The notes beneath the pieces are model-generated. The model saw only the letters and a list, made by a program, of their open reading frames with translations, searched no databases and had not been told where the DNA came from. This document shows positions 33,501 to 44,900 of a stretch of DNA of 64,000 nt, piece after piece. Both the position numbers and the translations under genes were made by a program. Source of the stretch: Psilocybe azurescens (taxonomy: Eukaryota; Basidiomycota; Agaricomycetes; Agaricales; Agrocybaceae); NCBI GenBank assembly GCA_023853785.1, contig JAJIRX010000859.1, forward strand, positions 1-64,000, written 5' to 3'. Positions within the stretch are counted from its first letter, which is position 1; every line of letters begins with the position of its first letter.

Positions 33501-36000
33501 CGGAGCGCATCTTGGCTCGATCGCCATCACCGGTGCCCAGATCGCGCGCCAGCATCGGACCGAGCGGCCGCCCACGACGGACGACGAAAGGAGTACCGCC
33601 ACGCGTTCCTCATCGTCGAGGCTAAGAAGGGGCCGGGCGGCAACCACCCGCGCCACGTCCTCTGCGCCGAGAGCGACGAGGACCGCGACAGCTGGGTCGA
33701 GATGCTCGTGCGCTACTACACGGGCACCTACAGCGACGATCTCGTGTTCAACCCCACCTCCGGCCTGACGTCGGTGCAGACCAACTCTGTCGCGGCATCG
33801 CAGAGCGGCATCGGCATGAGCCAGCCCAGATCCAGCTCCAGCAGCTCGAGCGATCTGTCCACCACAACGCGCACCCCCAAATCCAGCGCAAAGGGCGCCG
33901 CGGTTCCCATTTCTATCATGCCTTCTGACGCCAACGGCAAACCCTTCCAGTCGGCCCCGAATCCAGATGACTATATGCGCTCTTCCAGCCCCTCTCGCTC
34001 CGTCGACCCCTCGCCCATTGACAGGCAGGGCCCTTCTGCAGCTGGAGGGTACGACCCCCAGAAACGGGTGCTAGAACGCAGCGCCCTAGGCCTGCCGTCC
34101 AGTCTCCCAGATTCATCTCCGCTGTCAGCAGCCGCACAAGCCTCCTCCGCATCGTCACTCCCCCCCTCTTCTTCTTCTGATGGCCAGCAGCGCGCCAACT
34201 CCGAACTGGGGCACTACCCCGATCTGCAAGACAATCGGCTGGGGCAGAAGAACCAGCACCAGACCCTGCAGCGCCAGCACTCACCCGAACAGCACAGAGC
34301 AACACGCGAGCGCGAGCGGAACGAGGGGGTAAATCCTTCTATCCTACATTAAACACGGCTGCACCCTCGGCGGCAGCGGCAACGCACCCTCCTCCTGATC
34401 GTGTGCCTTCCCCTGAGAAACCGGACGCCAAAGTCAAGATCTCAGGTCCCATGAACGGTGCCCCAATACCGTCCGGGTTCAAGTTTGGCGGAAAGGAACC
34501 CTCTTCGGCCGATCCTGCCATTGCCGCTGCCAACGATAGACGCGAAAAGGCCAAATCTCGCTCGTTCTGGGGCTTTGGCAAAGCTAACGGTAAATGATTC
34601 ATTCCGTAGATCTATAACTGAAAGAGAGTTTACGATAACAACTGACATATTAATGTTTCGTTCTTAGGTGACAAGTCACATCTCCATGCAGCCTATCCAC
34701 CGAGAGCCGTGTTTGGGGTTCCGCTCGAAGAGGCACTGGACGTCGCCCAGATGTGCAACCTGCCAGCCATTGTCTTCCGCTCGATACAATATCTGGAAGC
34801 CAAGAAGGCTGATCAGGAGGAGGGCATATACAGGCTAAGTGGCAGTTCCGCAGTGATCAAAAACCTCAAAGATAGGTTCAACAATGGTAGCCGGGTCCGT
34901 TTCATGAATAGAACGTAATCGCTGAATCTCTGTTCTTTTTATTTCTCTGTAGAGGGTGATGTCGACCTGCTTGCGTCTGATGAGTACTGGGATCCGCATG
35001 CGATCGCTGGACTTCTCAAAAGCTTCTTGCGCGAGTTGCCTTCGAGCATCCTCACGCGAGACCTCCATCTAAAATTCCTTGCTGTAATTGGTTAGTGGTC
35101 CATCGCATCATCATAAACCTTAGACGGTGGACTTTGTTTTTGTTAACAACACGTCGCAGATTTCGTAGATCCCCAGGAGAGGATCAAAGAGCTATCCCAA
35201 CTTATAGCCGCTCTGCCTCTCGCCAATTACAGTTTGCTTCGCGCATTAACAGCCCACCTCATCCTAATTGTGCAAAATTCGAATGTCAACAAGATGACCA
35301 TGCGTAACGTGGGTATAGTGTTCAGTCCGACCTTGGGTATCCCTGCGGGCGTGTTTAGCCTGATGCTTGGAGAGTTCAACCGGGTGTTTAACGTGGACGC
35401 AGACAACGATGATCTCGGATCCAAGGAAGGCGAGGCTCTGGAAAATCCGTCGGAACCTTTGCGACGCAATAGTCGTCAATACACCGATGCTGCTGCTGAC
35501 CAAGTCCTCGGACTATCAGGCCGCACTCTGAGCAGTACGTTTTCCATCATTCATTTCCCCTCCAAAGTTTCGTCTTTATTTAATCTCTTTCTTTTTGGTT
35601 TGTTCTAGCCGCAGACGAGACACAGTCCGACGGCGACGATTTCTCCATCCAAGACGAAAGCGGCACAGAAACCACCGAAGGTGAAATCACCGTGGACTCG
35701 TCCTCATCGTCTAGCCTCGTCTCGGCTGCAGACAGGGACCACGCCATCCGGATATCTGAACCAGACACGCCCAATACGCCGACCGCCAAAACTTCGAAAG
35801 CTTCGAGCGCAGCCGCCAGCAGAGGCCTGAACGTCGCAGTCACACACTCCGATCGGGGAAACCGACATTCTAGAATGATGGGCCTCCCGTCGTCGCCACG
35901 GCCAGGCTCTACTACGCACCCTTCACCCTCCCGACAAGAAGTGCCTGCGAATTCATCGCCGACACCGGGCCCTGCATGGCCTAATGAACAAATGAGATGA
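30555..36000 (+). CDS. BEM3: BEM3-type Rho GTPase-activating protein (PX-PH-RhoGAP)
   Basis: Order of features: Ser/Pro-rich N-terminus with a short coiled coil (DRNLLSAQNSQLWKLIEKQ); long low-complexity region including SRISLPDEARQYIANM and an acidic Glu run; poly-Gln (32728-32765); PX domain (NIVVSHSFVRPNDRGKEVLSF to LENYLQTLIQLP); PH domain (GYLTKRGKNFGGWKTRFFVL to DSWVEMLV); RhoGAP domain (FGVPLEEAL, GIYRLSGSSAV with the arginine finger, LKSFLRELPSSIL, NVNKMTMRNVGIVFSPTL); Ser-rich tail. Bem3 inactivates Cdc42 at polarised growth sites and binds phosphoinositides. About ten exons. Three single-base frame breaks are needed to read it: C5 at 31714-31718, a site near the AAA at 33587-33589 and G5 at 34325-34329, each one base short. 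I use the ATG at 30555. Confidence 0.88.
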
Positions 36001-36492
36001 TGACGACTGAATTCTTTTGATGTTGATGATTGACGACGAGGCGGACGAGAGCAGGAGACGAATTCTGTACCCATCATTTCTTTCTTTTGTATCGAACCCA
36101 TTTGTCGCACACATATCCCACACGCGCAAACTTTTTTGGAGCAGCAGTAGCAGCCAACTGCGAGCTACCCTTGATCGTGACTCAATTTTTTTTTCGTTTT
36201 ATTTTATTTTCTTTTTCACTTTCGACATCCTCTTATATACCACATCTTGATACCATGAGTTTCGTGAGAACTTTTGTCGTTGTCTATGCATGTAAAAATC
36301 TATACCTTTTTGCATCTGTTGGATGAGATGAGCCCGGGTGATAAAGGTTTTGATAACTCTGAAAAACTCGAAGTGATGCGATGTAGGCTTTTAATTGATG
36401 GCGTGGGTCGCCCAATTCCGATCATGACCAGTCAGACGGGCGCTCAGGTTCACTGTCGCGTCTAACCTCCACAACTCGGTTCCAATACAACT
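36001..36492. other. Spacer between BEM3-like gene and SHR3
   Basis: It contains T-rich stretches (about 36186-36225) and no supported gene. It should hold the BEM3 3' UTR and the SHR3 promoter. Confidence 0.5.
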
Positions 36493-37381
36493 ATGGGCTT
36501 CAAACAGGCAGCTATTCTAACCCCCGTGTCTTTCTTTCTTGGTGAGTAGCAAAATGAGCTCACGGCTTGCACGACAAGAAAGTTAACAGACCCTGGGATT
36601 TCAAGGTGTCCTTTTATATGTTTTAATGTAGATCACCGACTGTTATGGGGAGAACTCACTGAGGAAGTTGTTGCGGATGGATTTCAGTTTTATACCACGT
36701 TCTTTAATGCACCTCCAGCTATCAAGGTGCGTGGTTTCTGCCTCGTTTGCGAAAGCTAGCATTTAACCATTGCGGAACAGGCGTTACTTCATGGCATGGT
36801 GGGCATAGGCCTCATTGGTTTCCTCGCGAAACTGCACAAATGGACAGAAAGCGCGGTTTTCTTCGACGGTAGCAGTCTAGGTGCGTTATTCTTGGACTAT
36901 TTTTTCGCTGTATACTTATCCCCCCCGACTTTGCTTAGCGGCATACGTGTTTGCCATCGTAGTATACCTTACCGTCACCGTAAACGCGCTCCGCACCATC
37001 GTAGACCCTGTTAAGAATGAGGAATCGCGGGAAGACCAGATAATGGCCATGCGGGTGCTGGCAGCGGCCAACGTCATCATCATCGCTAGCCTGGGCTTCA
37101 TTTTGCTTCTTCAGGTATGTAAATTTCAGCGAAACAAATCTAGTTTTTCGTTCCTCTTTCTTACCCTGCACACCAACCGCCCTTGAACTTCTTCACTTCT
37201 CCCCCGACAGGCTGGACAAGAGTGGGCACAACGCACGGAGGCACAGGCTATCGCCGATTATGAGGCCGAAGAACGCAAGAAAGCGACAGCGACAGCGACA
37301 ACCGCAGAGAAAAAAAGAACAATGATTCTTTCTTTTTCCTTAACTTCTATTAATTCCATCTTTCTTTTTCGGGAAAAATAA
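36493..37381 (+). CDS. SHR3: SHR3-type ER membrane chaperone for amino-acid permeases
   Basis: Exons are 36493-36541, 36606-36726, 36781-36880, 36939-37114 and 37211-37381. The protein starts MGFKQAAILTPVSFFLG and shows DHRLLWGELTEEV, FYTTFFNAPPAIKALLHGM, GLIGFLAKLHKWTESAVFFDGSSLAAYV and VLAAANVIIIASLGFILLLQAGQEW, matching the four-helix Shr3 domain. Shr3 helps amino-acid permeases fold and leave the ER. In exon 2 the frame breaks in T4 at 36621-36624: one extra T gives YVFNVDHRLL in frame. The tail after EERKKA is Ala/Thr-rich; an A7 run at about 37310 could hide a shift that would end the protein sooner (EKKEQ then stop). Confidence 0.88.
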
Positions 37382-37642
37382 TATCTTTGATGCCAGTGCG
37401 ACAAAGCGGCCAGCACTTGCTCGAGGAAGAAGATGACAATGGGTCAGCAGCGTATATATGTACTGCTCCCTCTTCGAATTTACCCAAAAGCAAAGAACTT
37501 GACATCACGGCCGTCGGTTACGTTGCGGGCTACGTATACTCTATACACCTCTCTATTTGCATCGCTTACGATTCACGTTGAGTCAGCACGGCGACAAGAT
37601 ATGACAGGTTATGTGGGTGAAATACATTGGAGTTCTGACGCG

Positions 37643-37675
37643 GGGTCCTGAGTGAGCACTGAGGAGTCAGGACCC
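37643..37675. repeat. Inverted repeat, 9-bp perfect stem
   Basis: GGGTCCTGA at 37643-37651 is the exact inverse of TCAGGACCC at 37667-37675, with a 15-nt loop. A second hairpin with a similar CCCAGGACT core follows at 37879-37916. The pair could be the remains of a small inverted-repeat element. Confidence 0.6.
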
Positions 37676-37878
37676 AAAACCATGGAAAACGTGCTATGAA
37701 TACACGCATTGACGAGGGAGGCTTTGCACCCACTGATGGTAGACTACCAAGACGCTGTCACATGGGTTCTTGGTACCGCGGAACCATATGTTTTTTTACT
37801 TCAATTGCTACCTTTGGTCATAAATCTTTCCGTGGAACAGCTTCTGATGCTTTCGAAGACCCCTCGCAAGAGTCCGCG

Positions 37879-37916
37879 GTATCTTTCAGTCCCAGGACTC
37901 TGAAAAAAAAGATACC
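37879..37916. repeat. Inverted repeat with GGTATCTT / AAGATACC arms
   Basis: GGTATCTTTCAG at 37879 pairs with CTGAAA...AAGATACC ending at 37916, allowing a few unpaired A residues. The position, about 500 bp beyond SHR3, argues against a simple SHR3 terminator. Confidence 0.5.
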
Positions 37917-38635
37917 AAGGACGCATTGACATTTCAAGTCCCATGAGACCCACGAGATTGAATTCTACCAAAGTGAAGCGAGGAAATGGAGATCCCAAGA
38001 CTTCGCTGCCTCATATGTAGGTGAATTGCCATTGACCCCAAGTCGGGGTTTGAGCCCTTCTCCCGCGAAACAGGTATTCAATTTATGACATATGCAATTG
38101 GATAGTGGTCAGATAACAGCAAGCTATTCAGGCCAAACTAACTTGGCATGTATGCGCTAAGCAGATGATCAATGACTTGACCGACTCGCGTCGCAATCTC
38201 GAATGCAATTTGGCACCCCGCCTATGTATGCTGCATCCGTTCTTTTTGCTTCTTACATTGAGAGCGCGCCGCCTTGTTCCTTCCTTGGTGATGATGATGG
38301 ATAATCATTTTTTCTTCGTAGTACCCGAACAACGTCGTGTGGTTATCGCATTGACAGTTTCTCGCAGGCCTCGAACTGTGAAACTCTCTGCACTGAGTCA
38401 CTAATTTCGTTCCCAGCATTCACCCTAGGCGCGGTCTGGAACACTTAAAACCCATTGTCCTGTCGTCCGCACTCGAAATCGGGCAGCCATTAACGTTACC
38501 AGTCGTCTGCATTTGCGAAACATTGATGCGACCGTTGGAAAGTTGAGAAGAACATCGTTTACAGTACTTATTCCGACGCCCGAGTCACTCTCAAGGAGTG
38601 ATACGCTCTCACGCGAATAGTGTTTTTTCCACACA

Positions 38636-39007
38636 TCAATAAGCTGCAATCTGTAGCAACCCTGCTGTATGTGGAATTCGAAGGTTCGGACTAGAACAAT
38701 GGACAACCTTGCGGGTGGCTCGACCGCAGCAATGGTACTCGAGCAGAAAATAACCACCCTTCCCCTGTGCGTCAACCCACGTACGGTCAAAAAGAAGGGT
38801 GGGTTCTCTGTCTGGGTTTAGCTTAACCCTAGGCGGACCTAAAAACAGTTCTCTGCACCTGAACAATATGAATTTGCCATCAACACCTATCGCTTGCCAC
38901 CGCCGCCGACCCACACTTCGTTCATCATGAACGATGGCATGGAAGACTTCTCTAGTGATGGTTGTTCTCTCGTTCCAAAGCATATGACATAGTAGCTTCA
39001 ATCCCAT
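38636..39007 (-). CDS. Hypothetical open frame, 123 codons
   Basis: An ATG at 39007 opens a frame of 123 codons rich in Arg, Phe and Val (for example VFHAIVHDERSVGRRRW and TLLFDRTWVDAQGKGGYFLLEY). A second minus-strand frame (38790-38425) overlaps it. I recognise no family, signal peptide or membrane segment, and there are no clear introns. It may be a lineage-specific gene, an exon of one, or chance; the surrounding region is otherwise gene-free. Confidence 0.2.
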   Translation of the reverse strand: MGLKLLCHMLWNERTTITREVFHAIVHDERSVGRRRWQAIGVDGKFILFRCRELFLGPPRVKLNPDREPTLLFDRTWVDAQGKGGYFLLEYHCCGRATRKVVHCSSPNLRIPHTAGLLQIAAY

Positions 39008-40923
39008 GAAGGGGCTGCTGCGAGGACAAGCAGTCAGTCAGTCAGGCATGCAGGCGAGTGTCACCCCCTTAGGATTTTCTATTTTTTTTTGATGTGATGC
39101 GGATTGCTCATGTTGATGATGGGTGCACGCCGGGCAGCGACACTTTTTACCTGGGTTGTTGATGCAACGCGAGTTCTTTAGGTTTTTGGGGTCAATCTTC
39201 CGAGTTTTGATGCCTTTTGAAGGTCAGGATCGCCCTCCCGAGTCCCCCACCCCCGGCTGTGAGCCGGCCCATGATCAGTCTAGGTCGTCATAGGTTCTTT
39301 TGAGCCACAGACCGTGCATCAGCATGCAAGGATATAGTAGTAGCAATGGGTTCTTGATTCTTTTTGACCCAGGTAAAGGGACCGGTAAAGTTTCTACCTG
39401 TTCTCTTGACGTGACTTTTGGCTTGCCTCGCCTCGCGAACACGCCCTTCTTCTGTCCGCAGGAGCAGGAGATTCAATTCTCGGCGTGGGTGGCCTTTGCT
39501 TACTAGCTCTTGCGTACGCCGGGTGCCATTGATTTACCACGGCCATCTTATTTTTTCTCTTGTCGTGTGAGGGCTGGGAGAGCCCAACGCCATCTTGCGG
39601 CGTCGACCAGAAGGTTCAAGAACACCAAAAATACATAACACTTGATGATGATGATGATATGCGAGACATATGTATCATTCTTCGTGTTCCAGTGGTTTCG
39701 CCGTGGACATGGCTTCGATAACTAATTCTCTGGGAAACCCGAATATGCTTACAGGCAGCCTGTGTGGCTGCCGTTGGACTCTGATCAGACACTCGTGTTT
39801 GTTCGGGACTCAGCGGATCGATCCATTCTATCCTCGTTTTGCCTGTCTCCACTACTATCACCTTCTTTACCTACGCCACAGCTAACTCCCCTTCGGAGGA
39901 GGGTGTCCTCATGCCCTTTGGCCGGTGTTTCCCATCCACTTCCAGTTTCAATGTACTAGGCTCAAGATCTGGCAAATAGCCGTTTTTTTTGGTGTTCCGT
40001 CTGTGACTTGGGAATGACGTTCATGTTCTTATCGAAAAGACAAGACCAAAGCTAAAAAGCTGACAGACAGACGGACATGAAAGCGAGATGCATTGTAAAA
40101 ATATATGATTCTCTCTCAGTGCCAACCCATCAAGTCGACTAGTCTCTGGCAGACAAAGCGAATTTTATTTTGCACGATTACGCGCAACCGGCGGCATGGG
40201 ATACGCTTCTTCCAACGCGATCGCCATCACAGCAGTCGCGCCTCTCCCACAGTATCGGAGAACGAGACAATGGCATGGCATATGTTTGTACTTTTCTTCT
40301 CGACAACGAATGTATGTAGAAAGGAACAGTGCAATAGAACGTATTATACAGATGTGAGAAAAAGGAACAGTGGTTGTTTCGCGGGTGGGAGGGAGGGAGG
40401 TAGACATAGTGGGAGAAGGACAAACCTATAATTAAGAGGTAGTACTGTGGTAGATGGCTAACTATGCCTGTATCAAATGATTTGTCGAAGAACGCAGCGG
40501 GTCTGGGCACGGGGAGGAGAGTGGGGATCAGCTGGCGAAAGAGGCAAAGATCCAAATTTGGATGCTCGGGTATACTACTCCTTTCCCAGCCAAAGCCTTC
40601 TCTCCTCCTGCACTTTGATTCATACTGAATTGTCGCGCAGCAAAGCCGCCCTCCATCTCAATGATAATCCATCCCGCCGCCTCTGTTCCAAGGCTGGATA
40701 CCGAGATATGCGGGTGCTGTGCTTGTTGGGGAAGGGGACTTGACTGCTGTCGCTTGGCAGTCACAGTGGGTGTGACAGTAATGAAATATTTGGTTCAGTG
40801 TTTGTGGGTGTAGTGACCCTGAGATCTGCGATCTGGATCTGAATCTCGATTTGGAACGCAGCGCTGCTTTTTATAAGACTGGTCGAGTGCAGGGCTTCCA
40901 ACGCACATACCGCCCAACGAACC
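39008..40923. other. Gene-free stretch upstream of the ECL1-like gene
   Basis: No supported frame. It has a GAT microsatellite (about 39642-39658) and GGGAGGGAGG near 40388. It may include a long 5' UTR or promoter of the ECL1-like gene. Confidence 0.45.
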
Positions 40924-41922
40924 ATGGAACTCGACTGCGACTGGTGTTTGACTTGCGAAAAGCACATCGTATGTATCTTTCTCTATGCCCATCCACCCGT
41001 TATTCATTGTTTGCTAGGAGAACGACTCGCCATACTGCTCCTTGGAATGTCAGGAGCGTGCAGCGCCTTCCGAGCAGGGCTACTGCCACCAAGAACAATA
41101 TTCAGAGCACCCTTCGTCACTCGCCGACGAAGACAACGACGCTGAGGTCATCTACCATCCAATAGAAGAGTCGTCGTTCAGATGGGCTGGCAACGACTTT
41201 GCAGGCATCTCAGCCTGGGCTTCGCAGGTCCCCTACGGCGCACCTGCTGGAGTATCTTCACCTTGCGAAGATGTTCAGTCTTTTTGCTCACCTCAGGGCT
41301 CGACATATCGACCGCCCCCGCCATCTCTTCTCTCCCATCATCGTCGCACATTGCCCCCTTCTCTCTCAATGGCAACTCCCCCTCATGTTCGTCCACCGCC
41401 CTCCAATCCAATGCTTACCCCAAAGCGCCAGCCGTCATTTGCGTCCATCACACCGACAGGCAATGCAAGCATGGGTCAGACATCCCTTCGCTCCGCAGCC
41501 ACAGGATCGTCCCTCGTCGCCACGCCCTATTCCTCCCAACCCGTCCCCATAGTACGAAAGCAATCCCTTCTCGATGGCATGTATTCACATGTCCGCTCCT
41601 GGGTATCACCCGCTCCCGTCCAGCAGCGACCTCAAACGCCCGTCCTACGGGTCAACCCGTCCAAGCTCATCTCGCACGCACGCTCAACCGCCGTTTTCCC
41701 TGTCAAGGTTGTCTCTCTCCTCGCTCCTCGTGCGATGTTTCCGAAAAATCAGCACTCTGCTGGATGACGAGCACTGTGGTCGTGAAACCGACGCTTCAGG
41801 AGAAATCATGTCTTTCCAAGCCTCAACGTGGGCGCAAGCTTGTGAACGATCTTCCTTTCCGCCACGATGACCACCCATCGTTTAGAACACGAGGACGCAA
41901 AGCTTCTCGTGCCGCCGCATGA
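40924..41922 (+). CDS. ECL1-family zinc protein (life-span regulatory factor type)
   Basis: Exon 1 (40924-40968) encodes MELDCDWCLTCEKHI. A 49-nt GT-AG intron leads to exon 2 (from 41018), which starts ENDSPYCSLECQERAAP. Together they give the Cys-x2-Cys...Cys-x3-Cys signature of the Ecl1/2/3 family, which binds zinc and in fission yeast promotes chronological life span. The middle part is Ser/Pro-rich with ISAWASQVP. The frame of exon 2 ends at 41767, but a phase-0 intron at about 41708-41799 (AAG/GTTGTC to TTCAG/GAG) would connect to a C-terminus ending FRTRGRKASRAAA at 41922, as in related fungal proteins from memory. I prefer the spliced model. A frame error between 41700 and 41870 is the alternative. 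Confidence 0.72.
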
Positions 41923-44900
41923 GAGCCTCTTTCATCTTGCGGCCCCTTCATATCTGTATCTGCTTCGTTTTCGCTGTTTCTGTATGTACACCACTCGGCT
42001 TCTCATTAGAAAATTTTCCGCTTCCTTTTTCTTTTCGTTCTCCACCCATATATCACACATGATCTGGATATCCCGGACGGCATCTCTCCCTCTCTTCACA
42101 CTGCCACTATACTCCTCTCCACTTCCCCTTTTGAAAAGTCACAATCCGCCCTGCGCCTCTCTATTCATTTCGGCCGCAGTCCTATTTCCACCACTTGGAC
42201 CTCTCGCTACCCATCCCCACCTCAACTCTATGTTCATTTCTCTTTTTGTCTTCTTGCATCATTATGTTCTCGCATCGCATTTTTCTATCACTCTCTTGAC
42301 GCACACTCAAAATACCCCATCTCTCTCATGGCTATCTCCCCATGGCCATCTAAAAATCCAGAATACAAACGACCACACCGATTGATATTGCCACACACAC
42401 TCAACTTATTCTTGCCTCGCTCCGTTTCGTCGCATTGCATTTCCTACTTAGACAACATCCCATCATACTCTGTACGTTCAGCTACACATCTGTAATACTA
42501 TATTCGACGCAATTAGTTTGGCCTTTTTCCTATAATCTTTTTTTTGAGTGGCTTTGACACCTATGCCTGTCAGATCTCAGTTGTGAATGAACCATCAGAC
42601 AATCAAACCAAACGTAAGAATCTCCTTGGAAGATCGCAGGGGGACTGCTAAATTTTACATTTGGTGGTGAGAAAGAACTTGGTGCGACCGTTTTCGTAAG
42701 TCCATGATCTATTTTTGGCTTGCGAGTTGCGCTCGAGGCACGGCAGTTGCCGGTGAAATGGATCTGCCCCCTTGAACCAAACCACGCCAACAAGCCGCGA
42801 ACCCAGGTATACAAATCTCCTCGATTTATGTTCTAATACAAAAATTATGTCGTGTTCTTATTACTAGGTGCTGAAGATCTCAACCAACCAACCAACCAAA
42901 ACTAAGTATTTGATCGTCGTAACTGTAACTTAGCACAGTTGTGCCGCAAGCAAGTTAAGGGACTTGCACGGACTTGCGCGGTGGGTCTTCCTTGGATTGG
43001 ACTGCAGCCTGTTCACATGGCCTTTTTCGTTCACCAGCCAGTCAGAATCAGAATCTTTCATCTCAATCACATCTAAACTTTTTTCCTCTTCATTCAGAAC
43101 CATCAACGCCATCTTCGCGAAGAACAACAACACTAGGAAACAGCCCGAAACAATACGGGTTCTCAATGGTCCGATCCTAGTCCAAATATGTCCTCTCCCA
43201 CTTACTTATTTACTTATCAAGAATACGATAAACTCTACGAATAACTTTACAAAGCTCTTCGAGCAAATACGCTCCGCAGACCGTGTGTTGACGTTATTCC
43301 TCCCGCCCGAAGTTCTTTTCTTGTTCTCTATATACTTACATACACAGAAGGCCTTCCACAATTGGCGGCGTGCGCCGTTTTTAATCAATCTCCCCTCGGC
43401 CTGCCTTCGCGAAGATTCCACAACCAACTAAACCACTTAGGAAGCGTGGCCGCTATCTGGATTCTTCCTATCCTGCGCCCTGGTTTCTCTGTGCCAGCCC
43501 ACTAATCAGTGTGTCGTTCGAATCATCGTCTCCTTCCAGGAATGGGTCTTCTCCGATTCGCTCGCGAATTCTTTTTTTTCTTTTCGGGCTGTTTCTGTGC
43601 ATGCATGCCTTTGGGCTAATCTTCACCCATCGTTTTTTGACGGTGAGCACGCCATCGTCATGCAACCTATCCTCCAATGGTTATTTTACTCACTTGCGCG
43701 AACCAGCCAATCGCTTCTGTAATTAACATTAGCCCGGCCCAGTGAAGCCTGTATCTGCGCACACTGCGCCGTTCCCCCGTACTAAGTACCGAAGCGTCTT
43801 AATGCATCCATCGAATCTACCAGACTCCCATAGTCTTATACAACGCATCAGAAAAATGGTTCTTTGAACGTGCACTCTTTTTTTTTTTTTCGTTCTAATG
43901 CTCTCCACTCAGACACGCGCAATGTTTGATATTAAAATGTGCTCAACCCGAATAGGTGTCCTCGGACTATACGGGAGCGAGAACATTCAGAAAGAACCTC
44001 GACGAGAGATATGATATGATAACCACTGTCAATCATCGCCATCATCATGACGTGAAGCTGCTTGCTGCCACAGTGCCCGATTTTCGTACGTGCACGATGC
44101 TAAGAGCCCGAGAATAGGCCTTTGGCATTCGTGATGGACACGCGCTCTAAATATGAACGTAAGCTGTCGCTGTCTGGAGCACGGGCGCACGGCGCAACTA
44201 TTTTGCATACTTTCTTCCGCTTACTTGCTTACTTACTGATTAACAGCTCTGTTCCTTTGCTTTTTAGGCGGCTTTGAAACCTCTGCCTTTGCGCTGCTTT
44301 TGGTCGTGGCCGTGTCCAGACGGAGACCGTCCTGTAAAGGACCAGCGGCCACTGAGATGATCTATCACTGGAGCGTCATGATGCCAAATGAACATCCTAT
44401 GTACTTGCTTATGAAATGTTCATTTGTTCTACATAGGTCATTCGCCCCAATGAATAATGATGATTCTGAATCTAAACACTGTTTGGTGCTCACACTTCAT
44501 CTCATCTTGTGCTGATCATCAACCCACAGACAAAAATCGCAATTAACCTCGGTTGCGATCCCACTTAATAACAAATTTAATGTGCACTAGCGCACTCATC
44601 AAGTGACGTCGTGTTGGGTAAGCTTTGACCGTCTGTCCATCCTTTCATTACAAGTCATTCATTGAACAATCTCGCACTTAAAATCTGACAAGGAGGTAAC
44701 CTAACGGCAACAAAGGCCACCGCTTCCGCATCGAGCAGAACCGAAACTTACGCACCAATCTCACACTCTCAGGGACCACACACCACCACCATCCCACCCA
44801 CCCCCACGCAAAATTTACGGATATAATACAAATGATATAAACCTTGTTTACCGCACACATAGCCTTTCAGGACGCCACTCGTGACGCCTTCCTGACGTCT

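Larger units (their letters stand above)
37382..38635. other. Gene-free stretch with two hairpins
   Basis: No supported coding frame. It contains the inverted repeats at 37643-37675 and 37879-37916 and several short unrelated open stretches. Confidence 0.45.
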
